Positions 51,268-60,614 of a stretch of 64,000 bases of DNA are shown here, piece after piece. This DNA comes from Choricystis sp. odSpoLacu1. Its lineage: Eukaryota; Chlorophyta; Trebouxiophyceae. Made by a program: the position numbers and the translations under genes. Position 1 is the first letter of the stretch. Each line of letters starts with the position of its first letter. Location of the stretch: NCBI GenBank assembly GCA_958009055.1, contig OY253649.1, positions 310,001 through 374,000 of the forward strand, given 5' to 3'. The notes under the pieces were generated by a model. It was given only the letters and a program-made list of their open reading frames with translations. It was not told where the DNA came from and did no database searches.

Positions 51268-52438
51268 ATGCTCCTCGCGCCCGCCGCCCGGCCCCTGGCC
51301 GCCGGCAGGCCGCGTGCCGCCACGCGTGCGCTCCTGTCTCGGCCCCGTGTGCCTGTCCCACCGCGCTGCGCACCAGCGCGTCGCGCGGTCGTCGTCACCC
51401 GCGCCGAAGCCATAGGCTCGTCGACTCTGCCGGCCAGTCTGCCGGCGGTGGATGGTGAGTGTGCATTGGTGTTTGTGAGTGTGTAAGGGGAGGCGAGGAG
51501 TCGCGCGCTTTGTGTGCAGGACGTGCCAAGAGACGGAAAGGTCGGTTGCCCAATGCGCTCCACTTATAGCCACCGTCTGCGCCCCACTCTGCTCCAGGGA
51601 CGTGCATTGTAGGATGCATGTGACAACGGGGGCAGCAACTGGAGCGGAGAGAGTGTGCCGGCGTCACCCGTCACACAAACTCCCGCACAAACCCACCACC
51701 CCACTATCGTTCCAACCCCCCCCTCCAGACACATACGCCTCCACCGTCGCCTTCTCCGACTACGCGCACTGGCTCATCCCCGGTCACCTGATGGCGGGGC
51801 GCTACCCGTATGTTGAGCCGACTCGCGTGTCGTCTCGCAGCGTGGGTGAGGCTCAACTCGACGCGATCATGCGCGCGGGCGTCACCCATTTCGTCTGCCT
51901 CCAGGCCGAGCTCCCGCCCCAAGCGGACATGCCAGTGGGCGGCAAGGACGGCTTCCTGCCCTACCGCCCCACCGCCACCCTGATCGCGGCCGCGCTGTCG
52001 GGGCCGCCCTCGCTGGAAGTCATGGAGGGCCTGCGCAACCCGCACCTCGACACCTTTCTGCCCCCCCGCCGCAAAAAGGATCGCCACGCCGACGACGCGG
52101 TCCACGTGGCCGCCGCCGCCGAGCGGCGGCGCGTGGAGGTGAGCTTTGGGCACTGCCCGATCCCTGATTTGGGCGTGCCTGATGGTGGAATGGCCGCTGC
52201 CTTGGTCGACGACATCGTCGCCCGCCTGTCCGCTGGCGAACGCATCTACATCCACTGCTGGGGCGGGCGGGGGCGGGCTGGCACGATTGGCGCGTGCGTG
52301 CTGGGCAGGCTGTACGGGATTTCGGGGGAGGAAGCGTTGGCCCGCGTCGACGCCGCGCTGCGCACGCGGGAGTCGGACCGCAACTCGCCGGAAAAGGAGG
52401 AACAGAAGGAGTTTGTGCGCGCGTTTTTGGGCAAGTGA
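51268..52438 (+). CDS. Dual-specificity-like protein phosphatase, probably plastid-targeted
   Basis: Exons 51268-51454 and 51729-52438; 298 aa. A basic, Ala/Pro-rich transit peptide (to about VVVTRAEA) precedes the catalytic domain. The PTP signature HCWGGRGRAG (HCxxGxxRxG) holds the catalytic Cys and Arg; the general-acid loop is probably IPDLGVPD upstream. HWLIPGHLMAGRYPYVEP at the start and GITHFVCLQAE-like GVTHFVCLQAELPP are typical of small plant/cyanobacterial DSP-like phosphatases. Substrate unknown; could act on phosphoproteins or sugar phosphates. Confidence 0.8.
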
Positions 52439-52490
52439 AAGAGGGGGCGAGTGTGTGTTTGTTTGGGGGCGTGTGTTAAAGCAAAAAGTG

Positions 52491-54924
52491 TCATTCTTTC
52501 ACCGCAAACCGCGCGGGGTCACACCCGCCACTGCCCGCCCCCGACCCGAGCGGCGCGCCCACCGACTCCAGGTACGCGATCACGGGGCCCGCCTGCACGC
52601 GCACAGCTTCCATCATGGGTGTGCAGCCCCAACGGTCTTCAACCGTCACGTCGGCACCCGCCTCCACCAGCGCCGTCATCATCGTCAGGCTGCCGTCTGC
52701 AGCCGCCAGGTGGGCGGCACGGCGATCATCCCAATCTCCTTCATCCAGGGGCGCCCCCGCCGCGATGTAGCGGCGCAGACGGGGGACGTCGTGCGCGTGG
52801 ACGATGGCGAGCAGGCGTGCCGCGATGGAGACGGAACACCGAGCCGTCGCGCTGGGTGGCGGCCGCACGTTGGCCAGGGTGACGCCGGTCGCGGTCAAGG
52901 CCGCAATGACGGCGTCGGAGCCGCCGTCACACGCTTCTGTTAAAGCACAGCCGCCGAAGTTATCACTTGCTCGTGGGTCTGCCCCAGCAGCGATGAGTGC
53001 GGAAACTGTGGCCACGTCGCCACACCCGGCCGCCAGCATGAGGGCGGTGCGACCGTCAAAGTCGGCGGCGTTGGGGTCGATGCCGTCGGACAAAGCAGCA
53101 CGCACGGCGCGCGCGTCGCCCGCGGCGGCAGCATACAGCAGCCGCGTTGTGCGCTCCCTCTCTGCTCGTGCAGCCAAAGCAGCCACCGCAGCCCGCACGC
53201 GGGCCAAGTCTGCCAACGCCGACCGCTGGCTGAGCGTCATGGAGGGTGGCGGCGCGTCGGCCGCTGCCGCGAGCGCGGCGACAGGCACCCCTGGAAACTC
53301 GCGCGCCACGAGGCGTTCGGCTTCCGCCAACAAGTTGGCGAGCACGGCGGTCGCCGCGCGCGGAAAGGAGCGAAGGTTGGCGTCCAGCGCCGACCTCGGA
53401 ATCGTTAGCACGCGCACAGGCGTCGCACTCGTCACAGTGGACGCGTGTGGCTACTCTGTGAAGAACGCAAGGTCGCCAAACAGGCACCCCGGCCCCAGCG
53501 TCGTGATCGGGGCGGGGGGCGGGGGTTTGAACCCAGCCTCGCCCTCATCCAACGACGCTGACGTCGTGGCTGCCAGGTCGGCGCGCGCCCGCACGTCGAC
53601 GGTGCCGGAGACGAGTAAGTAGATTTCGTTCACCGCGTCGCCTTCCTGCAGGACGTCGACGCCGGGGAGAAACTGTTCGAGGCGGGCGTCCGCGAGGATC
53701 GCGTCGCGGAAGCGGCGAGGGGTGCCGGCAAACAGGTATGCGTCGCGCAGCGTGGCTCCGTAAACGTGCCGCAACACTCTGCGACGCAACGCGGTCGGGT
53801 AAATGGCCAACACCGCGTCATCGCTCGCCTCCGCCTCCTCCGTCGCAAAGTGGAGGCGCAAGTGGTCGTCCATCGCGGACGCAAGATCGTCCGGCACGCG
53901 CGCGCGCGCCGCAAACCCGCGCAGCTGGGCCGACTTGGACAGAAAGCGGGATGCGCGCTCATCGTTTTGGACTAGTAACATGGATGTCGACCCCAGGATG
54001 TAGGAAAACAGGACGACTTCAAACGCGAGGTACAGCCCCGCGCGCGCGGTCGCGGCCGCCGTCGCGGCCAGCGTGTCGGGGACGGCGTTGCCGTATTCTG
54101 CCGAGGTTAGAGTCGTCAACGCCCAAAACAAACACACCAGGTACCTCGCCCCCTCGCTCGGGGCGGCCAACAAAGCGGCGTCCGCGCCGGGGAGCAGGGC
54201 GGGGTCAAAGCCGACGCCGACGTGGGCGCCATAGTAGAATCCGCATGCCGCGACGTGGGCGGCTGCCGCGACCATGGTGGCGTTGCGAGCGATCGTCACG
54301 CCGAGTAAAGACCAACTTACGTCATACTCTAGCGACCGAAACGCGTCTCGCAGGCGGTGCAGCCGCAGCAGGGACGTCAGCCGCAGCAGGGGCAGCCAGG
54401 GCGGCAGTGGGGCGCCACCAGCGCTCAGGCAGGCCAGAATGATCACGTCGGAAGGGTACCACGACCGCGAAGTCGAGGAGGAGGGGTGGTGACGATGGCG
54501 TCGCGGTCGCGCCGCTCGTGCGGTCGCTCGCGGCGTCGCCGCCCTCGCCACCTCGCCGCCGCGCCGCCGCCGACCGCCAAACTTCGACTGACCACACGGC
54601 TGCCAGGCCGGCTTCCGCCCAGGCGTCGCCGTTGGCAAGTGGGGCGGCGTAAAACTCGGCCGCGTCGCAAAACGCGACGTGCAGGGGAGTGAGAACCAAA
54701 GTCGCCGCTGCCGCCGCCACCGTGGTGGCGTACCAGGCGGGCGAGTCCAGGGGTGTGGCATGTAGGCGGGACGCGTCTGGCGTGGTTGTGGGCGGCGGGG
54801 CGGCGTCGTGGAGGGAGGCAGCGGGTCGGTGCGAGGGCGCCGCGCAAAAACGTCGGTTTGCCCTTGTGCGCCGAGTGAGGGGCGGCGGACGCGCCGTACT
54901 GCGCACCCCGCCCACAGTAAACAT
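52491..54924 (-). CDS. Voltage-gated-type channel with cNMP-binding and ankyrin domains, two frame lesions and an unusual pore
   Basis: Single exon, about 810 codons. Layout as in plant AKT/SKOR channels: six-helix core, C-linker, cNMP-binding domain (FLPGVDVLQEGDAVNEIYLL, GPGCLFGDLAFFTE), then about four ankyrin repeats (ADFDGRTALMLAAGCGDVAT, DDRRAAHLAAADGSLTMMTA, EDRWGCTPMMEAVRV). S3 reads LLLDFAVVVPF then DVIILACL after removing one C at 54450-54451 (plus strand G). An in-frame TAG (53453-53451) follows FFTE in the cNMP domain. The pore reads TTLTSAEYGNAVP where K+ channels have TTLTTxGYGD, so potassium selectivity is doubtful. It could be a pseudogene, an error-bearing copy or a modified channel. 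Confidence 0.75.
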
Positions 54925-55291
54925 GGTCTATGTGTTTTTAGCGACTAGGATGCACAGACGTTGATGAGAGGCGGGGGACGCGGCGGGCGGGGCCAATTGA
55001 AAGTGTGGCGAGGGCTTCTAAGATGCGACGTCGTTCGGACGTGTGTGCAGCCGCCAGCCGATGCGTATCAGCTGTTTCAATATTTGGCACTGCACGCTGA
55101 ATTCAGAGGGTGGCGTGGCGGGTGTGAGGTCGCCGGGCGCAGCCGTGGAGCGTTTCCCTTGTTTTTTTCGTCAACACTCTGTCCGCCACTCTCGCACTTG
55201 CGTTTTCTTCCGCCCAACCCGCGGCTCACACAGCCACAGGCACGCCACCACACACACACGCGCGCCAAAAAAAACCTGCAGCCCCCGCTGC
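54925..55291. promoter_or_regulatory. Divergent intergenic region, channel / small protein
   Basis: 367 bp between facing start codons; T-rich and C-rich tracts toward the plus-strand gene. Nothing else recognised. Confidence 0.4.
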
Positions 55292-55750
55292 ATGGCCGAC
55301 AAGTCGCCGGTCGACGCCCTGCTTGCCTCCTCGCGCAAAGTGCGCCAAGCCCAGCAGCAGCAGCTGCTGCGAACGACGGGCCACCTGTCGCCGGGTGAGT
55401 GGGGCTCTCCGTCCGCGCGACATGATGGTGATGTTGTCTAGCATGCGTGCATGTGTCTGGGTGGGCGGTGGGAGCGGGGTTTGGTGGGGCGGAGGGCGGC
55501 CATTCGATTGGGGCGACGACGCGGCCCCACCCCAAAAAAAAACACCCTCCCCACAGCCATCCCGTTCGACATGACCGAGCCACGCGACCACCTGGTAGCC
55601 GACGCGGGCGACGTCAAGGCCGCCACCGGCAACCCCAAGTTTCCGCAGGCGGCTGCCTCGGCGCAGCAGCCGTCGACGCCGCCTGACGACCACCTGTCGC
55701 CCTCTGACGAGCCCACCAAGCCGGGGTCGGCCCACAAAGTTTTTGAGTGA
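55292..55750 (+). CDS. Small hydrophilic protein, unknown
   Basis: Exons 55292-55394 and 55557-55750; 98 aa. No hydrophobic segment or Cys. It begins MADKSPVDALLASSRKVRQA with a Gln run and continues IPFDMTEPRDHLVADAGDVK, ending in a Pro/Ser/Asp-rich tail. It looks intrinsically disordered. Both exons keep one frame across a clean GT-AG intron, which supports a real gene. No family recognised. Confidence 0.55.
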
Positions 55751-55886
55751 GTGCAAAGAGAGACCGCGTGCCTTGCTTTGGGAGCACAGTGTGTTTTGTT
55801 TGGCTTGAAGATGTTAAATCATTAACACAAATGTGCACGCACCACAGCACCCACCCTCGCTACACCACATGAACCCCTTCTCTCTC

Positions 55887-56894
55887 TCACGCTACCACCT
55901 TGCTCTCGCTGTCTGCAGCTGGCGCCACCACGACCGCGCCCAGCGGCGCGGTGCGCGCGCCCGTGGTTGCCGCTGTCGTCGTCGTCGCCGTCGGCAGCCC
56001 TGCCTCACCCTCTGGCCGCCCATCCAGACCCCGCCACCTCGCCGTCCGACTCACCGCAAAAAATACGAGCGGCACCACAATCCAGGCGACGACGACGTCG
56101 AGGGAGTAGTGTTTGCGGGAGGCGATGATGAGGAGGGACAGCGCGGCGTCCGCGGTCCAGTACGCCACCTTCACCACCCGCCACCGCCCCCAGTGGCCAT
56201 ACATCCAGGCAAAGGACAGCACAAAGATGCAGTGGGAGGAAAAGATGAGGTCGCCACACGATTTGGAGGCTTGGGTGACGACATTGATTAGGATGTAGTT
56301 CCACCAGTGCTGAGGCCTGGGCTTGACAGCCACAGGAGAGTCACTCAAGCAGTGGGGCGCAGGACTGGGCAGCCTCGTGGACTGGAAGCAGGCGATGCGC
56401 AGGGCTTGGCAGAGCACGAGCGCGGGGAGGGCGGCGGAGAGGGCACCCACTGTTGTGAAGGCCGACCGGCGCGCGACAAAAGGCGACAGCGTCCACAGAA
56501 TGCCGCCAAAGAAGAGGCAGTAGAAGAGTGTTTCAGACGCCCAGTCTGCCGAGAGAGGGAGTTCGGGCAGGATGGTGAACCCCAGGTCGGGCAACGGGGC
56601 CGGTGCGGGGGACGCCAGAATATACGCCAGCTGGGTGAAGACGCCGTGCACGTACTGGAAGGCGAGGCAGAGCAGGATGATCCACCAGTGGAGCTTGAAG
56701 AGGGGCCACTGGAAGGTAGGAGGGAGGGAGGAGGGAGGGTTGGTCGTGCTAGCCTGTGCGAAAAAGGATAACGTCCGCCGACGCTGCCCGCGCGAACACA
56801 CACGTCACACACACACATGGCCGCTGCATACCTCGACCTCCACCTCGTGCTTGAAGTGGCGCCCAGCCGCGGCGAGGGCGGTGCGGGCACCCAT
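55887..56894 (-). CDS. Sphingomyelin-synthase-like (PAP2_C) membrane enzyme
   Basis: Exons 56894-56832 (donor GTATGC) and 56708-55887; 294 aa. Six hydrophobic segments and the PAP2_C catalytic signatures: SCGDLIFSSHCIFVLSF (C-G-D..FS.H) and SRKHYSLDVVVAWIV (H-Y..D), giving the His-His-Asp triad. Family members transfer phosphocholine, phosphoethanolamine or phosphoinositol head groups to ceramide (sphingomyelin or inositolphosphorylceramide synthases) at Golgi or ER membranes. Head-group choice cannot be told. It converges on the small protein gene with 136 bp between. Confidence 0.82.
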
Positions 56895-57136
56895 GGGGGA
56901 ACAAAAAAGTGAGGACGTGCAACAGACAGCCGGTGTGCTGAAGGAGGTGGGCGTGCACGACACAGGCGGCGCAACGATCAGCCGCTCCGGCACGGGATGG
57001 GGGCGCTACCAGCGTTGTTGCTTTCCAGAAAGCAACAAAGGTGTGGCGCGCAGATTTCGCATCCCTTGCAAAAAAGCATTGCGGAACGGCGCCGCGCCCT
57101 CCGGCCACGGGGCGCACACGCCCACACGCCCGCGCC

Positions 57137-58063
57137 ATGATGCAGTCGCTCACGCACGCGTCCGTGCGTGATCCACGCACCACGTTGCCGCACTGCCGGC
57201 CCCTGAGCCGGCCGTCCCCGCACACCCGTCGCGCGCCCCCGCCCCCGCGTGTCGCGGGTCAGTGCTATGACGCCGTCTGCCAGGCTGCCACAGACAAAGC
57301 ATTTGTATCAGCCGTCCTGGTGCCACTGGCGGCGTCTGCGGCGGCGGGCGTCTGGTTCTTCACGCGGGAGGCGCCGCCGCTGCCGCCCGACGCGCTCATG
57401 CTGGACGCAAAAGGCGACCCCGTCTTCCGCGTCGCGGGGTGGACGCCCGCCCCCGCCCCCGACGGGGACGCCGGCACCAGGCTGCGCATCCCGGTGGGAC
57501 GCGTGGGGGCGCGGGCGCCGAGGTCGTTCCTGTTTGACAGGCTGCTGCCGACGTCGCGCCTGCTGGCCGTCGCGCTGCCGCGCCCGCTGGGCGTGACGTT
57601 TGCAGAGGATAAGCGATCTGGCCGCGTCATCGTGGATGAGTTTGTTGAACAAGGTGCCGCTGCTAGGCGGGCTGCCGCCGCCGCGCTCGACCCTATTTTA
57701 GCTGACACAGTTTTGGCCCCGGGCGACGTGCTGCGCGCTGTTACTGCCACCACCTTTGTCTTCCGCGGCCCCGCCGCCCTGGCCGGCTTTACACCCCCCA
57801 CCCGGGAGGTCGTGCTGTTTGGCGCGGACGGGGAGCGGTGGCCTGCCGTCAAGGCAGCGCTCAGGAGGGGGGACGTGGCTGATGGCGACGTGGTCGTCGT
57901 CGTCGAGCGGCCGGGCGCAGCGGCCAAGGAGCATGGTGCGCTTGGGGCGGCCGTCGGCAGCGCCCGCTCCGGCGGCAGCGGCGGTGACCGCTCCCTGGCG
58001 CCAGCCAAGTTTGCGTCGTTGAGGCCGCTGCCTGATGATGGGCGGGGCAAGGTGGATTTGTGA
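57137..58063 (+). CDS. PDZ-domain protein, probably plastid membrane
   Basis: 308 aa, one exon. A transit-like N-terminus (to about residue 45) is followed by one hydrophobic helix (FVSAVLVPLAASAAAGVWFF). Residues about 150-250 form a PDZ-like domain: LGVTFAEDKRSGRVIVDEFV EQGAAARR, then LAPGDVLRAVTATTFVF. The tail is disordered. No protease domain. Stand-alone PDZ proteins occur in green algal and plant plastids as membrane anchors or adaptors; the partner is unknown. Confidence 0.65.
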   Translation: MMQSLTHASVRDPRTTLPHCRPLSRPSPHTRRAPPPPRVAGQCYDAVCQAATDKAFVSAVLVPLAASAAAGVWFFTREAPPLPPDALMLDAKGDPVFRVAGWTPAPAPDGDAGTRLRIPVGRVGARAPRSFLFDRLLPTSRLLAVALPRPLGVTFAEDKRSGRVIVDEFVEQGAAARRAAAAALDPILADTVLAPGDVLRAVTATTFVFRGPAALAGFTPPTREVVLFGADGERWPAVKAALRRGDVADGDVVVVVERPGAAAKEHGALGAAVGSARSGGSGGDRSLAPAKFASLRPLPDDGRGKVDL

Positions 58064-58248
58064 GAAGAGAACAAATGGGGGGGTTAGTTGTGTACCAAAA
58101 CAAAAAAGCAATGCTTCGAGGGGTGAGGCCACGGCTTTTACGTTTCCTTTGTTGAGAACTGGAGTGCGTGAGTGGATTGCGAGTTTAAAACCAAATCAAA
58201 AAACAAGCAGATGAAGGAAAACGACGGAAACTCTTTCTCTTCTCTCCC

Positions 58249-59562
58249 TCACTTCCCGTCCTTCTCTTCATCCACCGCCAGCACGCTCTTGAACACTTCG
58301 TACGCGTAGTACGACAGCGCGGCCGACGGCAGCACCTGCAGCATGTTGGCTCCCAGGCCCGCGTACAGGCCTGCAACGCCGCGTTCGGCCAGGAGCGCGG
58401 TCGCGGCCGAGCGGAAGGTATGGCGAGCTGCGGTCAGCGCGACACCCCCTCCGGCAGCCGCCGCCCGCCTGATCGCCCCCGCTGCCGCCGCAGCCTCCAG
58501 CTGCATCCTGCGTCTCACCACTTCGGCGGGGTAGATGGTAAGTTCGGCAGCGGCACCCGCGACTGCGCCAAAGGCCAATGTTTCGCGCGGGCCGAGGCGG
58601 CGGGGGCGCACGCCGCCGTTTTTGGCAGCGATGGCCCTCAGGTAGGCCTCCTTGACGACGTCGTAGGTGCCATAAAAGATGGCGCCCGAGGGCGCGGTGG
58701 CGACGAGGGCGGGGGCGAGGCCGACGTAGAGACCGCGCACACCCTCCGCCGCGACGAGTGCGCGCGCCGCGTGCACCACGCCGCCCGCCGCGGCCGGCCC
58801 TCCCCCCGCCATGATGCGGGTGCGCAGCACGTCCAGAGGGAAGCAGAGCGCGGTGGCGGTCATGCCGGCCAGGGCGCCCGCGGCGAAGCGTTCCCCTGTG
58901 CCAAAATCGTCGGGGGCGGCGGCCACGCGGCGCGGACGGGCGAGCAGCGCACGCCGAAACGTGTCAAACGCAAAGAAGTTGACGGCTTTATGGGGGCAAG
59001 TGCGCATCAGGTTGACGCCGTTGCCTTGCCAGAAGGCGGCGAGGCCGCCCTGGGTGTAGAGAGAGACGACTGTGGCACGAAACCCGCGCGCGGCCGCGCT
59101 CGGCGCCCCCCCGGGCCTCGACCGCAGCACTTGCTCCAGCTTGACGCGTTCCAGGGGCGCCAGCACGGTGCGTGTGACGGCGCAGGAGGAGGCGCCGGCA
59201 GCGAGGTGGCGGGCGTAGCGCGCGGCGCGAGCCGCGACGGGGGGCAGGGAGAAAGGTGGTGGGGGTGGAGGCGCCTTGTTTTTCCCGCCACGCCCCACAA
59301 TCACGCCTTGTGCCCGCCTAGCCACTCGGTCCAGAGCGTCCAGCACGCGGGCGGGGGCGTCGGCTAGAGTAAGTGACGCGACCAGGGGGGCCGGGGACGG
59401 GCGGCGCCCCTGCCGCCGCGGTACCGGCGCCAACGCCACGCTGGGGTGGGTGGCAAAAGTGACGCCAGTGTGTGCACGCTCGCTGGCAAAGGGGCGGCCC
59501 GACGTGGAGGGGAGGCAGGACAGCGCGCCGCCGATTGGCGGCGGCGCAGCGTGGTTTGGCAT
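58249..59562 (-). CDS. Mitochondrial carrier family protein, BTL-type adenine nucleotide transporter
   Basis: 437 aa, one exon. A long N-terminal extension of about 115 residues precedes three carrier repeats, each with a Px(D/E)xx(K/R)-like motif: LAPLERVKLEQVLRS, CFPLDVLRTRIMAG and IYPAEVVRRRMQLE. FWQGNGVNLMRTCPHKAVNF FAFDT, SGAIFYGTYDVVKEAYL and LQVLPSAALSYYAYEVFKSV match the plant BTL/Brittle1-like adenine nucleotide carriers. Predicted to exchange adenine nucleotides across a mitochondrial or plastid inner membrane. Confidence 0.85.
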   Translation of the reverse strand: MPNHAAPPPIGGALSCLPSTSGRPFASERAHTGVTFATHPSVALAPVPRRQGRRPSPAPLVASLTLADAPARVLDALDRVARRAQGVIVGRGGKNKAPPPPPPFSLPPVAARAARYARHLAAGASSCAVTRTVLAPLERVKLEQVLRSRPGGAPSAAARGFRATVVSLYTQGGLAAFWQGNGVNLMRTCPHKAVNFFAFDTFRRALLARPRRVAAAPDDFGTGERFAAGALAGMTATALCFPLDVLRTRIMAGGGPAAAGGVVHAARALVAAEGVRGLYVGLAPALVATAPSGAIFYGTYDVVKEAYLRAIAAKNGGVRPRRLGPRETLAFGAVAGAAAELTIYPAEVVRRRMQLEAAAAAGAIRRAAAAGGGVALTAARHTFRSAATALLAERGVAGLYAGLGANMLQVLPSAALSYYAYEVFKSVLAVDEEKDGK

Positions 59563-59806
59563 GTGCGGAGGCGGAGGGGCAAGGGGGTGGCTCTCTCTGT
59601 GCTAGTGAAGCAGTTTATGTTCGCAGGCCCCTGCGCACGCGCCCTGGAACTGAGGCAGGGAGGCGCGGCGCGGCGCGAGGGGGAGAGGAAAGAGAGAAGT
59701 GTTGTGTTGTTCGCTGGCACAGACTCGCTCATCAAAAACCAATCTCTGCGCCCGGCGCCCGCCGACGCCCGCCGGCGCCCGCCGACCCTCTCTCTACCAA
59801 CCCGAC

Positions 59807-60529
59807 ATGGACGACCTCACGCCATATGAACGGGAGCGCGCGGCCATCATCGAGGCCAACCGGGCGCGCCTGGCCGAGATGGGGCTGGCGCGCGCCGCGT
59901 CGGCGCTGGGGGTGGGGGCTGTTGAACCCAGCAAGCCGGCCCCCAAACCCAAGCGCCCTCCGCCAGCACGCAAGGAGACGTCCCGGCCCACCCGTTCATC
60001 CAAACGGCTACGCGGGGACGCGGCAGAGGTGAAGCGCGAGCCGACGTCGCCTGAACAATCACCGTCACCGCCGTCGCCCCCTCCCCAAAAATGGACAGAC
60101 GCCGAACTTTCAGGTGCTCTGCGCCTGAAAGTTGCGCCAGTTTGAGGCCGAAAAGGAGGCCGCCCGCGTCGCCCGCCAGGATGCGCGGCTGGGGAGCTGG
60201 ATGTGGCGGGCCTGATTTCGTATGGCCCAGGCGCGGCGGGCGACGGCGGCAAAGACGCGCCGCCGCCGCGCGTCGCGGCACGCTTCGCCGTCGTCGGGGC
60301 GCCCCACAAAGGCAAAAAACGCAAAAACTACATCGTGTCACTGTCTGCCGACCGCTACACGTGCTCGTGTGAGTGCATGGACTGGCGGTTTCGGCACAAG
60401 ACGGCGGAGAATTACGCATGCAAACACGTGCGCCTGATCCTGACCCAGCTGGCCTGTGTCGACACGCCGGCCGAGTGGGAGACGGCGCTGGAGACGCGGG
60501 TGATGGGGGATGTGGTGAAACGCGGATAG
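59807..60529 (+). CDS. SWIM zinc-finger protein, reading frame disrupted
   Basis: The N-terminal part (MDDLTPYERERAAIIEANRA, then Lys/Pro-rich basic linker) is open to a TGA at 60145-60143. A middle stretch reads QFEAEKEAARVARQDARLG in another frame, and the C-terminal part (AGLISYGPG...) holds a SWIM finger: YTCSCECMDWRFRHKTAENY ACKHVRLIL (C-x-C...C-x-H). One more G in the run 60191-60194 would join the middle to the C-terminus. The first break overlaps an inverted repeat, AACTTTCAGG and CCTGAAAGTT, with a 9-nt loop (about 60104-60132). SWIM domains bind DNA or proteins. Possibly a sequence error, possibly a pseudogene. Confidence 0.6.
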
Positions 60530-60614
60530 AAACAGAGTAGGGAAAACACGGAAAAAAATGAGTAACAAAAAACACACGCACTGTGGGTCACTCTCTTCTC
60601 TATCTGCCGCTCTC

